Assembly (NCBI GenBank): GCA_021770825.1
Contig: JAETQD010000011.1
Span: forward strand, 1 to 64,000
Source: Clostridium sp.
Lineage (GTDB): Bacteria; Bacillota; Clostridia; Lachnospirales; Lachnospiraceae
DNA: 64,000 bases
Direction of reading: 5' to 3'
The notes below the pieces were generated by a model that worked only from the letters and a program-made list of their open reading frames with translations, had not been told where the DNA came from and did no database searches. Positions 24,065 to 30,860 of this stretch are shown piece by piece. The position numbers and the translations under genes are program-made. Numbering within the stretch: position 1 is the first letter of the stretch; each line of letters begins with the position of its first letter.

Positions 24065-24112
24065 CCTGACATACTTTTTAATAAGTATATTAAGAGGTTT
24101 TCTAATATATTC
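24065..24112 (-). promoter_or_regulatory. Possible sigma-E promoter of yabP
   Basis: The 72-base gap between rqcP and yabP has a GAATAT element and, about 17 bases on, an ATAC element on the minus strand, loosely like sigma-E boxes, plus a small ATACTT/AAGTAT hairpin. B. subtilis yabP is sigma-E controlled. The match here is weak. Confidence 0.3.
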
Positions 24113-24125
24113 GTATTAATCAATT

Positions 24126-24365
24126 CTATAAATACCGGTAAAGTTCCTTCACGTCATCTTTCCGGACAGTTTCCTGAACATCGAGAACTTCCACTTTTAC
24201 GGATTTCATTCCGAACTGGATTTCAATGATATCCCCCTGCTTCACTGCAAGCGATGCCTTGGCCGGTTTGTCATTGACCATCACACGGCCGGCGTCACAC
24301 GCCTCATTGGCCACCGTGCGGCGTTTGATCAGACGGGATACCTTCAGAAATTTATCTAATCTCAT
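24126..24365 (-). CDS. rqcP: S4-domain RNA-binding protein RqcP (YabO)
   Basis: A 79-residue single S4 domain (MRLDKFLKVSRLIKRRT at the start, GRVMVNDKPAKASLAVKQGD in the middle). In Firmicutes RqcP works with RqcH on stalled 50S subunits to add poly-alanine tails to incomplete peptides (ribosome quality control). It starts 3 bases after the hup stop, so the two are translationally coupled, as in many Clostridia. Confidence 0.9.
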   Translation of the reverse strand: MRLDKFLKVSRLIKRRTVANEACDAGRVMVNDKPAKASLAVKQGDIIEIQFGMKSVKVEVLDVQETVRKDDVKELYRYL

Positions 24366-24368
24366 GAA

Positions 24369-24644
24369 TTAAGCGTTCACCTGGTCTCTGAGAGCCTTTC
24401 CGGCTTTGAACTTCGGAGTCTTGGAAGCAGCGATGGGCATTTTCTCGCCTGTCTTCGGGTTTCTTCCCTCTCTTGCTGCTCTCTCGGAAACTTCAAATGT
24501 TCCGAAGCCTACTAACTGGATTTTCTCTCCCTTTACTAATTCTTCTGCCACAACATCAGTAAAAGCCTTAAGGGCCTTTTCTGCATCTTTTTTGGAAAGC
24601 TCTGCTTTTTCAGCAACTGCTGCGATTAATTCTGTCTTGTTCAT
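24369..24644 (-). CDS. hup: HU family DNA-binding protein
   Basis: The 91-residue protein is a standard [49 protein letters not shown] arm region and the [14 protein letters not shown] end. HU dimers bend DNA without sequence specificity and organise the nucleoid. A consensus promoter lies at 24719-24747 and a TAGGAGG site before the ATG. Confidence 0.97.
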   Translation of the reverse strand: MNKTELIAAVAEKAELSKKDAEKALKAFTDVVAEELVKGEKIQLVGFGTFEVSERAAREGRNPKTGEKMPIAASKTPKFKAGKALRDQVNA

Positions 24645-24718
24645 TGATATTTCCTCCTAAAAATTAACTTGCAACCGCCTTCATACTTCCGGCGGATCCA
24701 TTACGCCATACCCTTACA

Positions 24719-24747
24719 TTTATATATGTTTCTGGCCTCTTTGTCAA
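24719..24747 (-). promoter_or_regulatory. Promoter of hup-rqcP
   Basis: Minus strand TTGACA (24742-24747), 17 bp, TATAAA (24719-24724), followed by a leader of about 70 bases with a CCGCCGGAAG segment. Confidence 0.8.
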
Positions 24748-24804
24748 GGTTTTTTCCCGTTTTACCCAGGTTTTTCCTTCCTGCCTTTTTATGGCCTTAA
24801 GATA

Positions 24805-24836
24805 TGAAAAAGATGGCGGTTTCTTCCGCCACCTTT
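24805..24836 (-). terminator. Terminator after the 97-residue unknown gene
   Basis: On the minus strand GGTGGCGG pairs with CCGCCAT around AAGAAA and is followed by CTTTTTC, about 20 bases after the stop at 24853. Confidence 0.8.
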
Positions 24837-24852
24837 CAGGTATTTTTCTTTA

Positions 24853-25146
24853 TTAACTTAATTCGATCTTTGCAGCCTCTTCCGGCTTGAATTCATTTTC
24901 CAGATCATAGATATTATGTCCGGTGGACTCGCCAAGAACGCGGCCTTCCAGAGAATAGCAGCGGATAAAGCGCTTGTCCGAAACGCTGGACCAGTGCTCC
25001 ACATCCCAGGTCAGGTAGCCCATGTCGTCACTTTTCTTTTCCTTTAAGTATAAGTCCACCTGTCTTCCGTCACGCATGATCTGAATTAACTGCTTATAAT
25101 CAGAAATCTCTACTTCTTCTTTTTTTACGGAATCGTAAATCTTCAT
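24853..25146 (-). CDS. Conserved-looking 97-residue protein of unknown function
   Basis: The product is not recognised. It is soluble, acidic at the C-terminus, and starts MKIYDSVKKEEVEISDYKQL with a compact alpha/beta pattern (QVDLYLKEKK, YLTWDVEHWS, RFIRCYSLEG). It has a good AGGAGGG ribosome binding site and its own terminator, so it is a real gene. It lies between mazG and hup in the sporulation block. No catalytic motif is visible. Confidence 0.7.
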   Translation of the reverse strand: MKIYDSVKKEEVEISDYKQLIQIMRDGRQVDLYLKEKKSDDMGYLTWDVEHWSSVSDKRFIRCYSLEGRVLGESTGHNIYDLENEFKPEEAAKIELS

Positions 25147-25227
25147 AAAAATACTCCCTCCTGAACCTCTAAGTTCCCCGATAAATTCTGTCTATCATTA
25201 TACAGTCTCCCATTCAGAAATGCAATA

Positions 25228-25602
25228 TCAATTTTCCCGTTCCCGGCGCTTCACCTCTTCCCAAAGCGCCATTCCTTCCAGGCCCTCCGGAAGCTCTGGG
25301 CCTCCAAACACCCTCGGGTGGCGTCTCACCATCTTTTTGCAGATGCCGTCGATCACATCGTCCACGGTGAAATTTCCTTTTTCCTTCTCGATCTCACTGT
25401 GAATCATAATCTGATACAGCACATCCCCCAGTTCTTCACACAGATTCCTGGTATCCTGATTGTCAATGGCCTCCAGAACCTCTGCACACTCTTCCACCAG
25501 ATATTTTTTCATGGATTCATGGGTCTGGACACGGTCCCAGGGACAGCCGTTTTCCGAGCGGAGCTTTTCCATAATCTCCTTCAAATCTTCCAATGTATAC
25601 AT
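25228..25602 (-). CDS. mazG: Single-domain MazG nucleotide pyrophosphohydrolase
   Basis: The 124-residue protein has the MazG fold with the metal-binding EExxE...ExxD pattern: LVEECAEVLEAID near residue 35 and LCEELGDVLYQ near residue 54. NGCPWDRVQTHESMKKYL at the start is typical of MazG proper. MazG hydrolyses nucleoside triphosphates to monophosphates and pyrophosphate. Full-length E. coli MazG has two such domains and B. subtilis YabN adds a methylase domain. Here only one domain is present, as in many Clostridia. Its place next to spoVT agrees with the B. subtilis order. Confidence 0.9.
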   Translation of the reverse strand: MYTLEDLKEIMEKLRSENGCPWDRVQTHESMKKYLVEECAEVLEAIDNQDTRNLCEELGDVLYQIMIHSEIEKEKGNFTVDDVIDGICKKMVRRHPRVFGGPELPEGLEGMALWEEVKRREREN

Positions 25603-25641
25603 ATTGATCTCCCGCCTTTCTTTTTCTGCCTCCAGTATAGC

Positions 25642-25673
25642 AAAAAAAGAAGAATCCGTCCCGCGAATTCTCC
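25642..25673 (-). terminator. Terminator of spoVT
   Basis: On the minus strand GGAGAAT pairs with ATTCTTC (one wobble) across an 11-base loop and is followed by TTTTTTTG, 18 bases after the spoVT stop. Confidence 0.75.
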
Positions 25674-25690
25674 TTTTTCTTATCTAAAAC

Positions 25691-26239
25691 TCAGCTTTCC
25701 ATCTGACGCCCCAAAAATCCTGCTGCCGTGGCGGCCAGCCGCAGTTCCCCGTCAGAAAATTTTGCCCTTGGCTCACGGCTCATGAGGGCCACTGCGCCGA
25801 TGGCGTCTCCCTCACAAATGATCGGCACCACCACCTGGGCAGTAATGCCTTCCACATCCTCAGAAGCCACCGGAGTGTATGCACGGTCATCCTTTCCCGC
25901 CTGCACCGTAATTCTCTCCTGAATCACATGCTCAAGCTGCTTGCTGATGGGCTTTTGAAGCAGGTCTTTTTTGGCCCCTCCGGCCGCCGCAATCACCTGG
26001 TCCCGGTCTGTGATGCAGACCATAAGTCCCGTGGACTGGGCCATGGCATCCGCATACTGGGAGGCAAATGCATTTAGTTCCATCATCGGTGAGTATTTTT
26101 TAAGAATGATTTCCCCCTCTCTGTCTGTGAAGATTTCCAGCGGGGTTCCCTCCCGGAGTCTTAAGGTTCTTCGGATCTCCTTCGGAATCACCACCCGCCC
26201 CAGGTCATCAATTCTCCTTACTATTCCAGTAGCTTTCAT
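25691..26239 (-). CDS. spoVT: Stage V sporulation regulator SpoVT
   Basis: The 182-residue protein has an N-terminal AbrB swapped-hairpin domain (MKATGIVRRIDDLGRVVIPKE at the start, IRRTLRLREGTPLEIF) and a C-terminal GAF domain from about residue 55 (GLMVCITDRDQVIAAAGG, VVVPIICEGDAIGAVAL). SpoVT tetramers tune sigma-G-dependent genes in the developing spore. The length equals B. subtilis SpoVT (178). The leader can fold so that the ribosome binding site GGAGG is hidden (see 26241-26327). Confidence 0.95.
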   Translation of the reverse strand: MKATGIVRRIDDLGRVVIPKEIRRTLRLREGTPLEIFTDREGEIILKKYSPMMELNAFASQYADAMAQSTGLMVCITDRDQVIAAAGGAKKDLLQKPISKQLEHVIQERITVQAGKDDRAYTPVASEDVEGITAQVVVPIICEGDAIGAVALMSREPRAKFSDGELRLAATAAGFLGRQMES

Positions 26240-26240
26240 A

Positions 26241-26327
26241 CAAAAATTCCTCCATTTTGCATTCTGTCATTTGATTGTCGGTTTGACCGTAAATGTAGTA
26301 TTTGTCAAAAGGAGGAATTTATACTAC
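26241..26327 (-). promoter_or_regulatory. spoVT leader with mutually exclusive hairpins covering the ribosome binding site
   Basis: The ribosome binding site region CAAAATGGAGGAATTT (26243-26258) is complementary to AAATTCCTCCTTTTG upstream (26306-26320), giving 15 pairs with one bulge. The upstream arm also sits in the loop of a second hairpin, GTAGTAT/ATACTAC (26321-26327 with 26295-26301). A small CGGT/ACCG hairpin lies between. Forming the second hairpin would constrain the anti-Shine-Dalgarno arm. The start of transcription is not located. Confidence 0.5.
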
Positions 26328-26366
26328 AATAAAAATACACAGACCGAAAACGGAATGAGGTATTTT

Positions 26367-26924
26367 ATGGAAAAAATTACAGTTTGGACCAAACAAAATG
26401 AAAACGTTCTCCGTGAACTGGAACAAAACGGACGGTATGTTGCAAAGAGAGAATATGTCCACAAAGATCTTGGAGAACATGCCTATCTTGTTTTGGAGGC
26501 CTACGACTGGCTTGTGAAGCACAGCCCTGCTGCTGCCATGCGGCCCGTGGATGCAGAATATCCCGTCTGGGTTTCCCCCAAAAAAGAGGCCACCATGCTT
26601 CCCAGCGCCGGATGCGTCATTTTAGAGCTCACTTTGGACCCATCCTTAATTACCATGGTAAACATAATGAAATGGGGCTCCATTCTGGACTATTCCTATA
26701 TTCCGGCCGATAAGGCCGACGCCGCCCGCCACCGGACACTTCTGGAGGAATACCGGGTCAGCGACCCCAAGGCCTACATGTCCCAGTTCTATCCGCAAAT
26801 CAAGCGGGAGATCATCGAAAGCTGGGACCGCCTCTTTGACGACTCGGTGGACTTAGGGAACAGCGACTGCTATGGAAATATATGGGAGATTAAAAAAGAA
26901 TGGGTTACGAATATCCTGAAATAA
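26367..26924 (+). CDS. DUF3841 family protein, first copy
   Basis: The 185-residue protein belongs to the DUF3841 family of unknown function: an N-terminal WTKQNENVLRELEQNGRYVAK segment, EAYDWLVKH near residue 50, EYPVWVSP near 70 and the C-terminal WEIKKEWV. There is no signal peptide or membrane helix. The ATG at 26367 is used because GAGG lies 6 bases upstream. The stop overlaps the start of a second DUF3841 gene by 25 bases in another frame. It is divergent from spoVT. No enzymatic motif can be recognised. Confidence 0.75.
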   Translation: MEKITVWTKQNENVLRELEQNGRYVAKREYVHKDLGEHAYLVLEAYDWLVKHSPAAAMRPVDAEYPVWVSPKKEATMLPSAGCVILELTLDPSLITMVNIMKWGSILDYSYIPADKADAARHRTLLEEYRVSDPKAYMSQFYPQIKREIIESWDRLFDDSVDLGNSDCYGNIWEIKKEWVTNILK

Positions 26925-27472
26925 CGCTCTACTCATCCCAGGCAGAGATTGTCCTGGAGACTCTTCAAAAAGACGGAATCTGTTTTTCCAGAAGAGAATA
27001 TGTAAAGAAAAAATACGAAGAAAGCGCCCCCATCTTCACCGCCGCATACGACTGGTTTGTGAAGGAAGCGGCACATCACCTTTCAAAGCCTGGAGGGGCA
27101 GAGTACCCCTACTGGGCGTTTTTAGACCCGCACAGTGTGGACCAGTCCGCCGGAAACCGGATTGTAACGCTGCACCTTCCGGCAGACCAGGCCATTTATT
27201 TTGACATGTATGACTGGAATAAAATTTTATGCCTTAAATATCTTGGTGAATCCGAGGAGGACGAAAAGGCCTTTGGCCGGATGCTTTCCGATTATGGAAT
27301 CCGAAAGGAAAGCGATGTGATTCTTACGAACTTTTATCCGGACTTAAAATATCAGGTCATGGAGAGCTGGAAGCGCCTGTTTCGCCATCATGAGGCCATT
27401 CTTTCCAGAAACCGGAAAGAGGTCAGAAGCGTTCAGGCCGGACTATGGTGTTTAAAGAGGGAATGGCTGTAA
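26900..27472 (+). CDS. DUF3841 family protein, second copy
   Basis: The 190-residue product is a paralogue of the preceding protein: SQAEIVLETLQKDGICFSRREYV, TAAYDWFVKEA near residue 48, GAEYPYWAFLDP near 68 and LWCLKREWL at the end. This copy fits the family pattern better, with the Tyr/Trp-rich EYPYW core. Its start lies within the last codons of copy one. Its 3' end overlaps the 3' end of the convergent nikE-like gene by 50 bases, and the conserved terminal motif of the DUF3841 protein is encoded there, so the overlap is real. Function unknown. Confidence 0.75.
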   Translation: MGYEYPEITLYSSQAEIVLETLQKDGICFSRREYVKKKYEESAPIFTAAYDWFVKEAAHHLSKPGGAEYPYWAFLDPHSVDQSAGNRIVTLHLPADQAIYFDMYDWNKILCLKYLGESEEDEKAFGRMLSDYGIRKESDVILTNFYPDLKYQVMESWKRLFRHHEAILSRNRKEVRSVQAGLWCLKREWL

Positions 27473-28136
27473 CCGTTCCCTCCTCCATCCTTAAGATCTC
27501 GTCTGACAGGTAATACACAGCCTTTAAGTCATGGGAAATCAGGATACAAGTCAGGTTAAGATCGTTTCTTAAGTCAGCAAACAGGTTTAAGATCTGAGCT
27601 TGGACGGATACATCCAGGCTGCTTAAGGGCTCATCCAACAGCAAAAGCTCTGGTCTGGCTCCCAGGGCCCTCGCAATACAGATTCTCTGAAGCTGTCCCC
27701 CTGAAAACTGCTGGGGATACTTTTTCATTTCCTCCGGGGCAATTCCCACCGTCTCAAGAAGTCTTGCCGTCTCCTTCCGGCATTCCTCCCGGTTCATATG
27801 AAAAAAATTCTTAAGGGGTTCAGAAACAATCTGAAGTACATTCTGGTGAAGATTGACTGCATCCAGACTGTTTTGGAACACCATCTGGATTTTTCCCCTG
27901 ACTTCCTTACTTCCCACGGGTTTTCCCCGGTATAACACCTGGCCCGAATCCGGCTTTTCGAGGCCTGAAAGAATCCGGCAGAGGGTGCTTTTCCCGCAGC
28001 CGCTTTCTCCCACAAGCCCCAGGCATTTCCCCTGCTCCAACCGGAAGGAAATTCCCTTTAACACCTCCTGCCGGCCGTTTCCCCGGCCTCCGTAGGTGCG
28101 GGTCACATCATTCACTTCCAAAAGAATTTCACCCAT
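27423..28136 (-). CDS. nikE: ABC transporter ATP-binding protein, NikE/OppF-like
   Basis: The 237-residue ATPase has Walker A GESGCGKST near residue 42, the Q-loop FQNSLDAV, the signature FSGGQLQRI near 140 and Walker B LLLDEPLSSLD. It is short because it lacks the C-terminal oligopeptide domain present in its partner, as in NikE. It drives uptake together with the partner ATPase and the two permeases encoded upstream. Its start overlaps the preceding gene by 8 bases. Its end overlaps the DUF3841 gene on the other strand by 50 bases. It is the last gene of the cobalamin-riboswitch operon. Confidence 0.85.
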   Translation of the reverse strand: MGEILLEVNDVTRTYGGRGNGRQEVLKGISFRLEQGKCLGLVGESGCGKSTLCRILSGLEKPDSGQVLYRGKPVGSKEVRGKIQMVFQNSLDAVNLHQNVLQIVSEPLKNFFHMNREECRKETARLLETVGIAPEEMKKYPQQFSGGQLQRICIARALGARPELLLLDEPLSSLDVSVQAQILNLFADLRNDLNLTCILISHDLKAVYYLSDEILRMEEGTVTAIPSLNTIVRPERF

Positions 28137-29112
28137 GTTTCTCCTCCCCGTGTCCGCTCCAGCAGTTACACCGGCTAAAGTGCCCGGGACTCATTTCCCT
28201 GAGGGCCTGTTCGTTTTCTTTACACACCCGTTTTGCAAAGGGACATCTGGGGGCAAAGGGACATCCAGGTCCCACATTTTCCCCAAGCCGCGGCGGATAT
28301 CCCTCCATGGCCTTTAACCGTTCCTTTGAAAAAGCCGGGCGGGAGCGCAAAAGACCGCCCGTATATGGATGGAGCGGGTTCCTTAAAACAGCTTCCTTCT
28401 CCCCCCATTCCACAATCTGCCCTGCATACATCACATAGACCGTATCGGCCATCTGGGAAATCACATCCAGATCGTGGGACACCAAAAGAATGGAAATCCC
28501 TTCCTGGCTTTGGCAGTCCGCAAGGATCCGGAGCAGTTCTTCCTCTGTGGCCCGGTCCAGGGCTGTGGTGGGCTCATCGGCCAAAAGAACCTTGGGCCCC
28601 AGTCCTAAAACCAGGGCAATCAAAAAACGCTGGAGCTGCCCGCCGCTTAATTCAAAAGAATACCGCTTCCATACAGACTCCGGCTCACGAATTCCCATCC
28701 GGGCCAGACGTTTTTGGGCATTTTCCCGTATGCCGTCCCACTCTCTTCTCGGATGCCCTTCCAGGAAATGAGCTTCCATGGTCATCCGCGGGTCAAAGGC
28801 CGCCATGGGATTCTGGGCCACCAGAGCCAGCTTTCTTCCTCTGAAGCGGTCCATGGCCCTGTCATCCTTTATGGGGACTTCCCCGTTCTCCAGGTAGACC
28901 TCTCCCCTCACAGACCATTTTTTCGGTTCCAGAAGTCCTAAAACTGCCTGGCAGGTGAGAGATTTTCCGCAGCCGCTTTCGCCTATGATTCCTGTACAGC
29001 CCTTCCTTTTTAAAGAAAGGGTCACGTCCTTTACTGCCGGAACCAGTGCTTTTCCTGCTCTCATGGAGACTGACAGGTTTTCGATCTGTAAAATCACGTC
29101 TTCCTTTTTCAT
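28129..29112 (-). CDS. nikD: ABC transporter ATP-binding protein, NikD/OppD-like
   Basis: The 327-residue ATPase shows Walker A GESGCGKSL near residue 43, signature LSGGQLQRF, Walker B VLLADEPTTALD and the C-terminal oligopeptide/metal domain with the Cys cluster GPGCPFAPRCPFAKRVC near residue 285. It forms a heterodimer with the NikE-like ATPase. It overlaps both neighbouring genes by a few bases (4 and 8), so translation is coupled. Nickel/cobalt and peptide importers share this architecture, and the riboswitch upstream favours a metal linked to cobalamin. Confidence 0.85.
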   Translation of the reverse strand: MKKEDVILQIENLSVSMRAGKALVPAVKDVTLSLKRKGCTGIIGESGCGKSLTCQAVLGLLEPKKWSVRGEVYLENGEVPIKDDRAMDRFRGRKLALVAQNPMAAFDPRMTMEAHFLEGHPRREWDGIRENAQKRLARMGIREPESVWKRYSFELSGGQLQRFLIALVLGLGPKVLLADEPTTALDRATEEELLRILADCQSQEGISILLVSHDLDVISQMADTVYVMYAGQIVEWGEKEAVLRNPLHPYTGGLLRSRPAFSKERLKAMEGYPPRLGENVGPGCPFAPRCPFAKRVCKENEQALREMSPGHFSRCNCWSGHGEEKHG

Positions 29113-29921
29113 GTCCGTTTCTCCTCCAGAAGGTCGCGGGGCTGGTCCCCCAGAACGTTCACGCTGATAACTACTAAAAGAATGCAGATTCCCGGCCAGA
29201 ACATCATTCCCGGCTTATCCATATAGCTCCGCCCATCGCTGATCATCATCCCCCACTCCGGCTCCGGCGGCAGGATTCCAAGTCCCAGAAAAGAATATCC
29301 GGAAATGGATAATAAGGCACCGCCAAAATCAATGGAAAGAACGGAAAGCATCTGGGGAAGAATAGCTGGGAAAACGTGATGAATCAAAATAGCACTCCAG
29401 CCGCTTCCCGCCAGCCTGCTTGCCAGGATGGAAGGGCGGGAAAGCTCTTCTCTTGTGAGATTCCTGGCCATTCTGGCATACCATATCCACCTGGTAAGAA
29501 GCAGTGCAATACAGACATTCCCGATTCCCACACCCAGAATACTCACAATAATAAGAACCAAAACCACGCCCGGAAAGGCCCGCAGCACATCGCTTCCCTT
29601 CATAATCAGACTGTCTGCGGTTCCGCCCAGGAAGCCGGATATCATGCCGATTCCCGTTCCGATCACGGCTGCTGCGGCCGTCACAGCCGCAGCATAGCCC
29701 AAGGTGTTCCTGCCGCCCCACAAAAGCCTGGCCAGAAGGTCTCTCCCCAGGTAATCGGTTCCCAGAGGATGTTCTCTGGACATTTCCGCAAATTTCATGG
29801 TAGGGTCCACCAGGTTCGGGTCACAGGAGGCTAACACCGGAGCCAGAAGACAGGCTGCCGCCAGAAATGCCAGACATGCAATGCAGCATGCCGCAGTAAC
29901 TTTCCTTCCCGCTTTTCTCAT
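29109..29921 (-). CDS. nikC: ABC transporter permease, NikC/OppC-like
   Basis: The 270-residue inner membrane protein has six predicted helices, an N-terminal HPLGTDYLGRDLLARLLWGGR motif typical of DppC/NikC proteins, and the cytoplasmic EAA-like loop (ILASRLAGSG, HHVFPAILPQML). It forms the translocation pore with NikB. The ATG overlaps the stop of the NikB-like gene (ATGA). It is cotranscribed with the whole operon from 32885 onward. Confidence 0.85.
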   Translation of the reverse strand: MRKAGRKVTAACCIACLAFLAAACLLAPVLASCDPNLVDPTMKFAEMSREHPLGTDYLGRDLLARLLWGGRNTLGYAAAVTAAAAVIGTGIGMISGFLGGTADSLIMKGSDVLRAFPGVVLVLIIVSILGVGIGNVCIALLLTRWIWYARMARNLTREELSRPSILASRLAGSGWSAILIHHVFPAILPQMLSVLSIDFGGALLSISGYSFLGLGILPPEPEWGMMISDGRSYMDKPGMMFWPGICILLVVISVNVLGDQPRDLLEEKRT

Positions 29922-30856
29922 GCTCTGCCTCCCACCCGCAGCTTCGGGTTAAATGCCGCACAAATAAGATCGCACAGCAGATTGGCTGTTACAAAAATCA
30001 CCGACAAAAGAAGAATATATCCCTGTATCATGGGATAGTTCCGGGCTGCCACCGCATCCACACACATCCTGCCAAGGCCCGGCCACGCAAACACATTTTC
30101 CACAATCACAGACCCGGACAGGATTCCGCCCAGATGAAGGCCCAGAGTGGTAAATACCGGAGTCAGGGCATTGGGAATCACATGGCGGACCATCACATAC
30201 CCCTTGGAAAGTCCCCTGGCCCTGGCATGGCGCACAAAGGGACTGCTCTGCACCTCCAGAATGCTGTTTCGCAAAAGCTTCGTATAGGTGGCAATGTAGG
30301 AACAGGCTAACGTCAGGGACGGAAGCACCAGATGTTTCCAGGTGGTCGCCCCCTGTACGGGAAGCAGCTTCCACCGCAGGGCAAACAGCGACACTGCCAG
30401 AAAACCCAGCCAGAATTTGGGCATGGCGGACCCCAAAAACGTAAAGGCCCGTATGACCATGTCGACTGCGCCTCCCGCATGTCTGGCAGAAAGGACTCCC
30501 AGAATCAGGCTTAAGGCCAGTACCCATCCAAGGGCCGTGAGGGCCAGGATCCCCGTATACCGAAGATCTGCCGCCAGCTCCTCTGTCACCGGGCGCCTGG
30601 TCTGATAGGAAAATCCAAGATCGCCCTCAAGGACCTGCATCAGCCACTTTCCATACTGCACCGGAAGAGGAGCGTCCAGCCCCAGCTCCTTTTCCACCTC
30701 CGCTATGGCCTCCTCCGTCAGAGGGGCATTGATGGAATTTAAATAGGCCGTGGCCGCGTCCCCGGGCAAAAGACGCACCAGCACGAACGCGGCCACAGAT
30801 ACAAAGAACAATAATACAATCAGACTGACCAACTGTCTGCCAATATAACGGGTCAT
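29918..30856 (-). CDS. nikB: ABC transporter permease, NikB/OppB-like
   Basis: The 312-residue permease starts MTRYIGRQLVSLIVLLFFVS, the standard first helix of DppB/NikB proteins, and has six helices and a loop ARARGLSKGYVMVRHVIPNAL. The ATG at 30856 is chosen because it follows the binding-protein stop by 4 bases and has TGGAG 7 bases upstream. A longer frame to 30925 would run backward through the binding-protein gene. It overlaps nikC by 4 bases. Confidence 0.85.
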   Translation of the reverse strand: MTRYIGRQLVSLIVLLFFVSVAAFVLVRLLPGDAATAYLNSINAPLTEEAIAEVEKELGLDAPLPVQYGKWLMQVLEGDLGFSYQTRRPVTEELAADLRYTGILALTALGWVLALSLILGVLSARHAGGAVDMVIRAFTFLGSAMPKFWLGFLAVSLFALRWKLLPVQGATTWKHLVLPSLTLACSYIATYTKLLRNSILEVQSSPFVRHARARGLSKGYVMVRHVIPNALTPVFTTLGLHLGGILSGSVIVENVFAWPGLGRMCVDAVAARNYPMIQGYILLLSVIFVTANLLCDLICAAFNPKLRVGGRA

Positions 30857-30860
30857 GGGG

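Noticed and set aside
17785..24644. Antisense open frames of 60-280 codons opposite ftsH, tilS and spoIIE
   Set aside because: They are codon-pattern shadows of the real genes, without ribosome binding sites or known domains.
25971..26366. Long upstream extension of the first DUF3841 gene to 25971
   Set aside because: This part is antisense to spoVT. The DUF3841 homology and a GAGG site begin at 26367.
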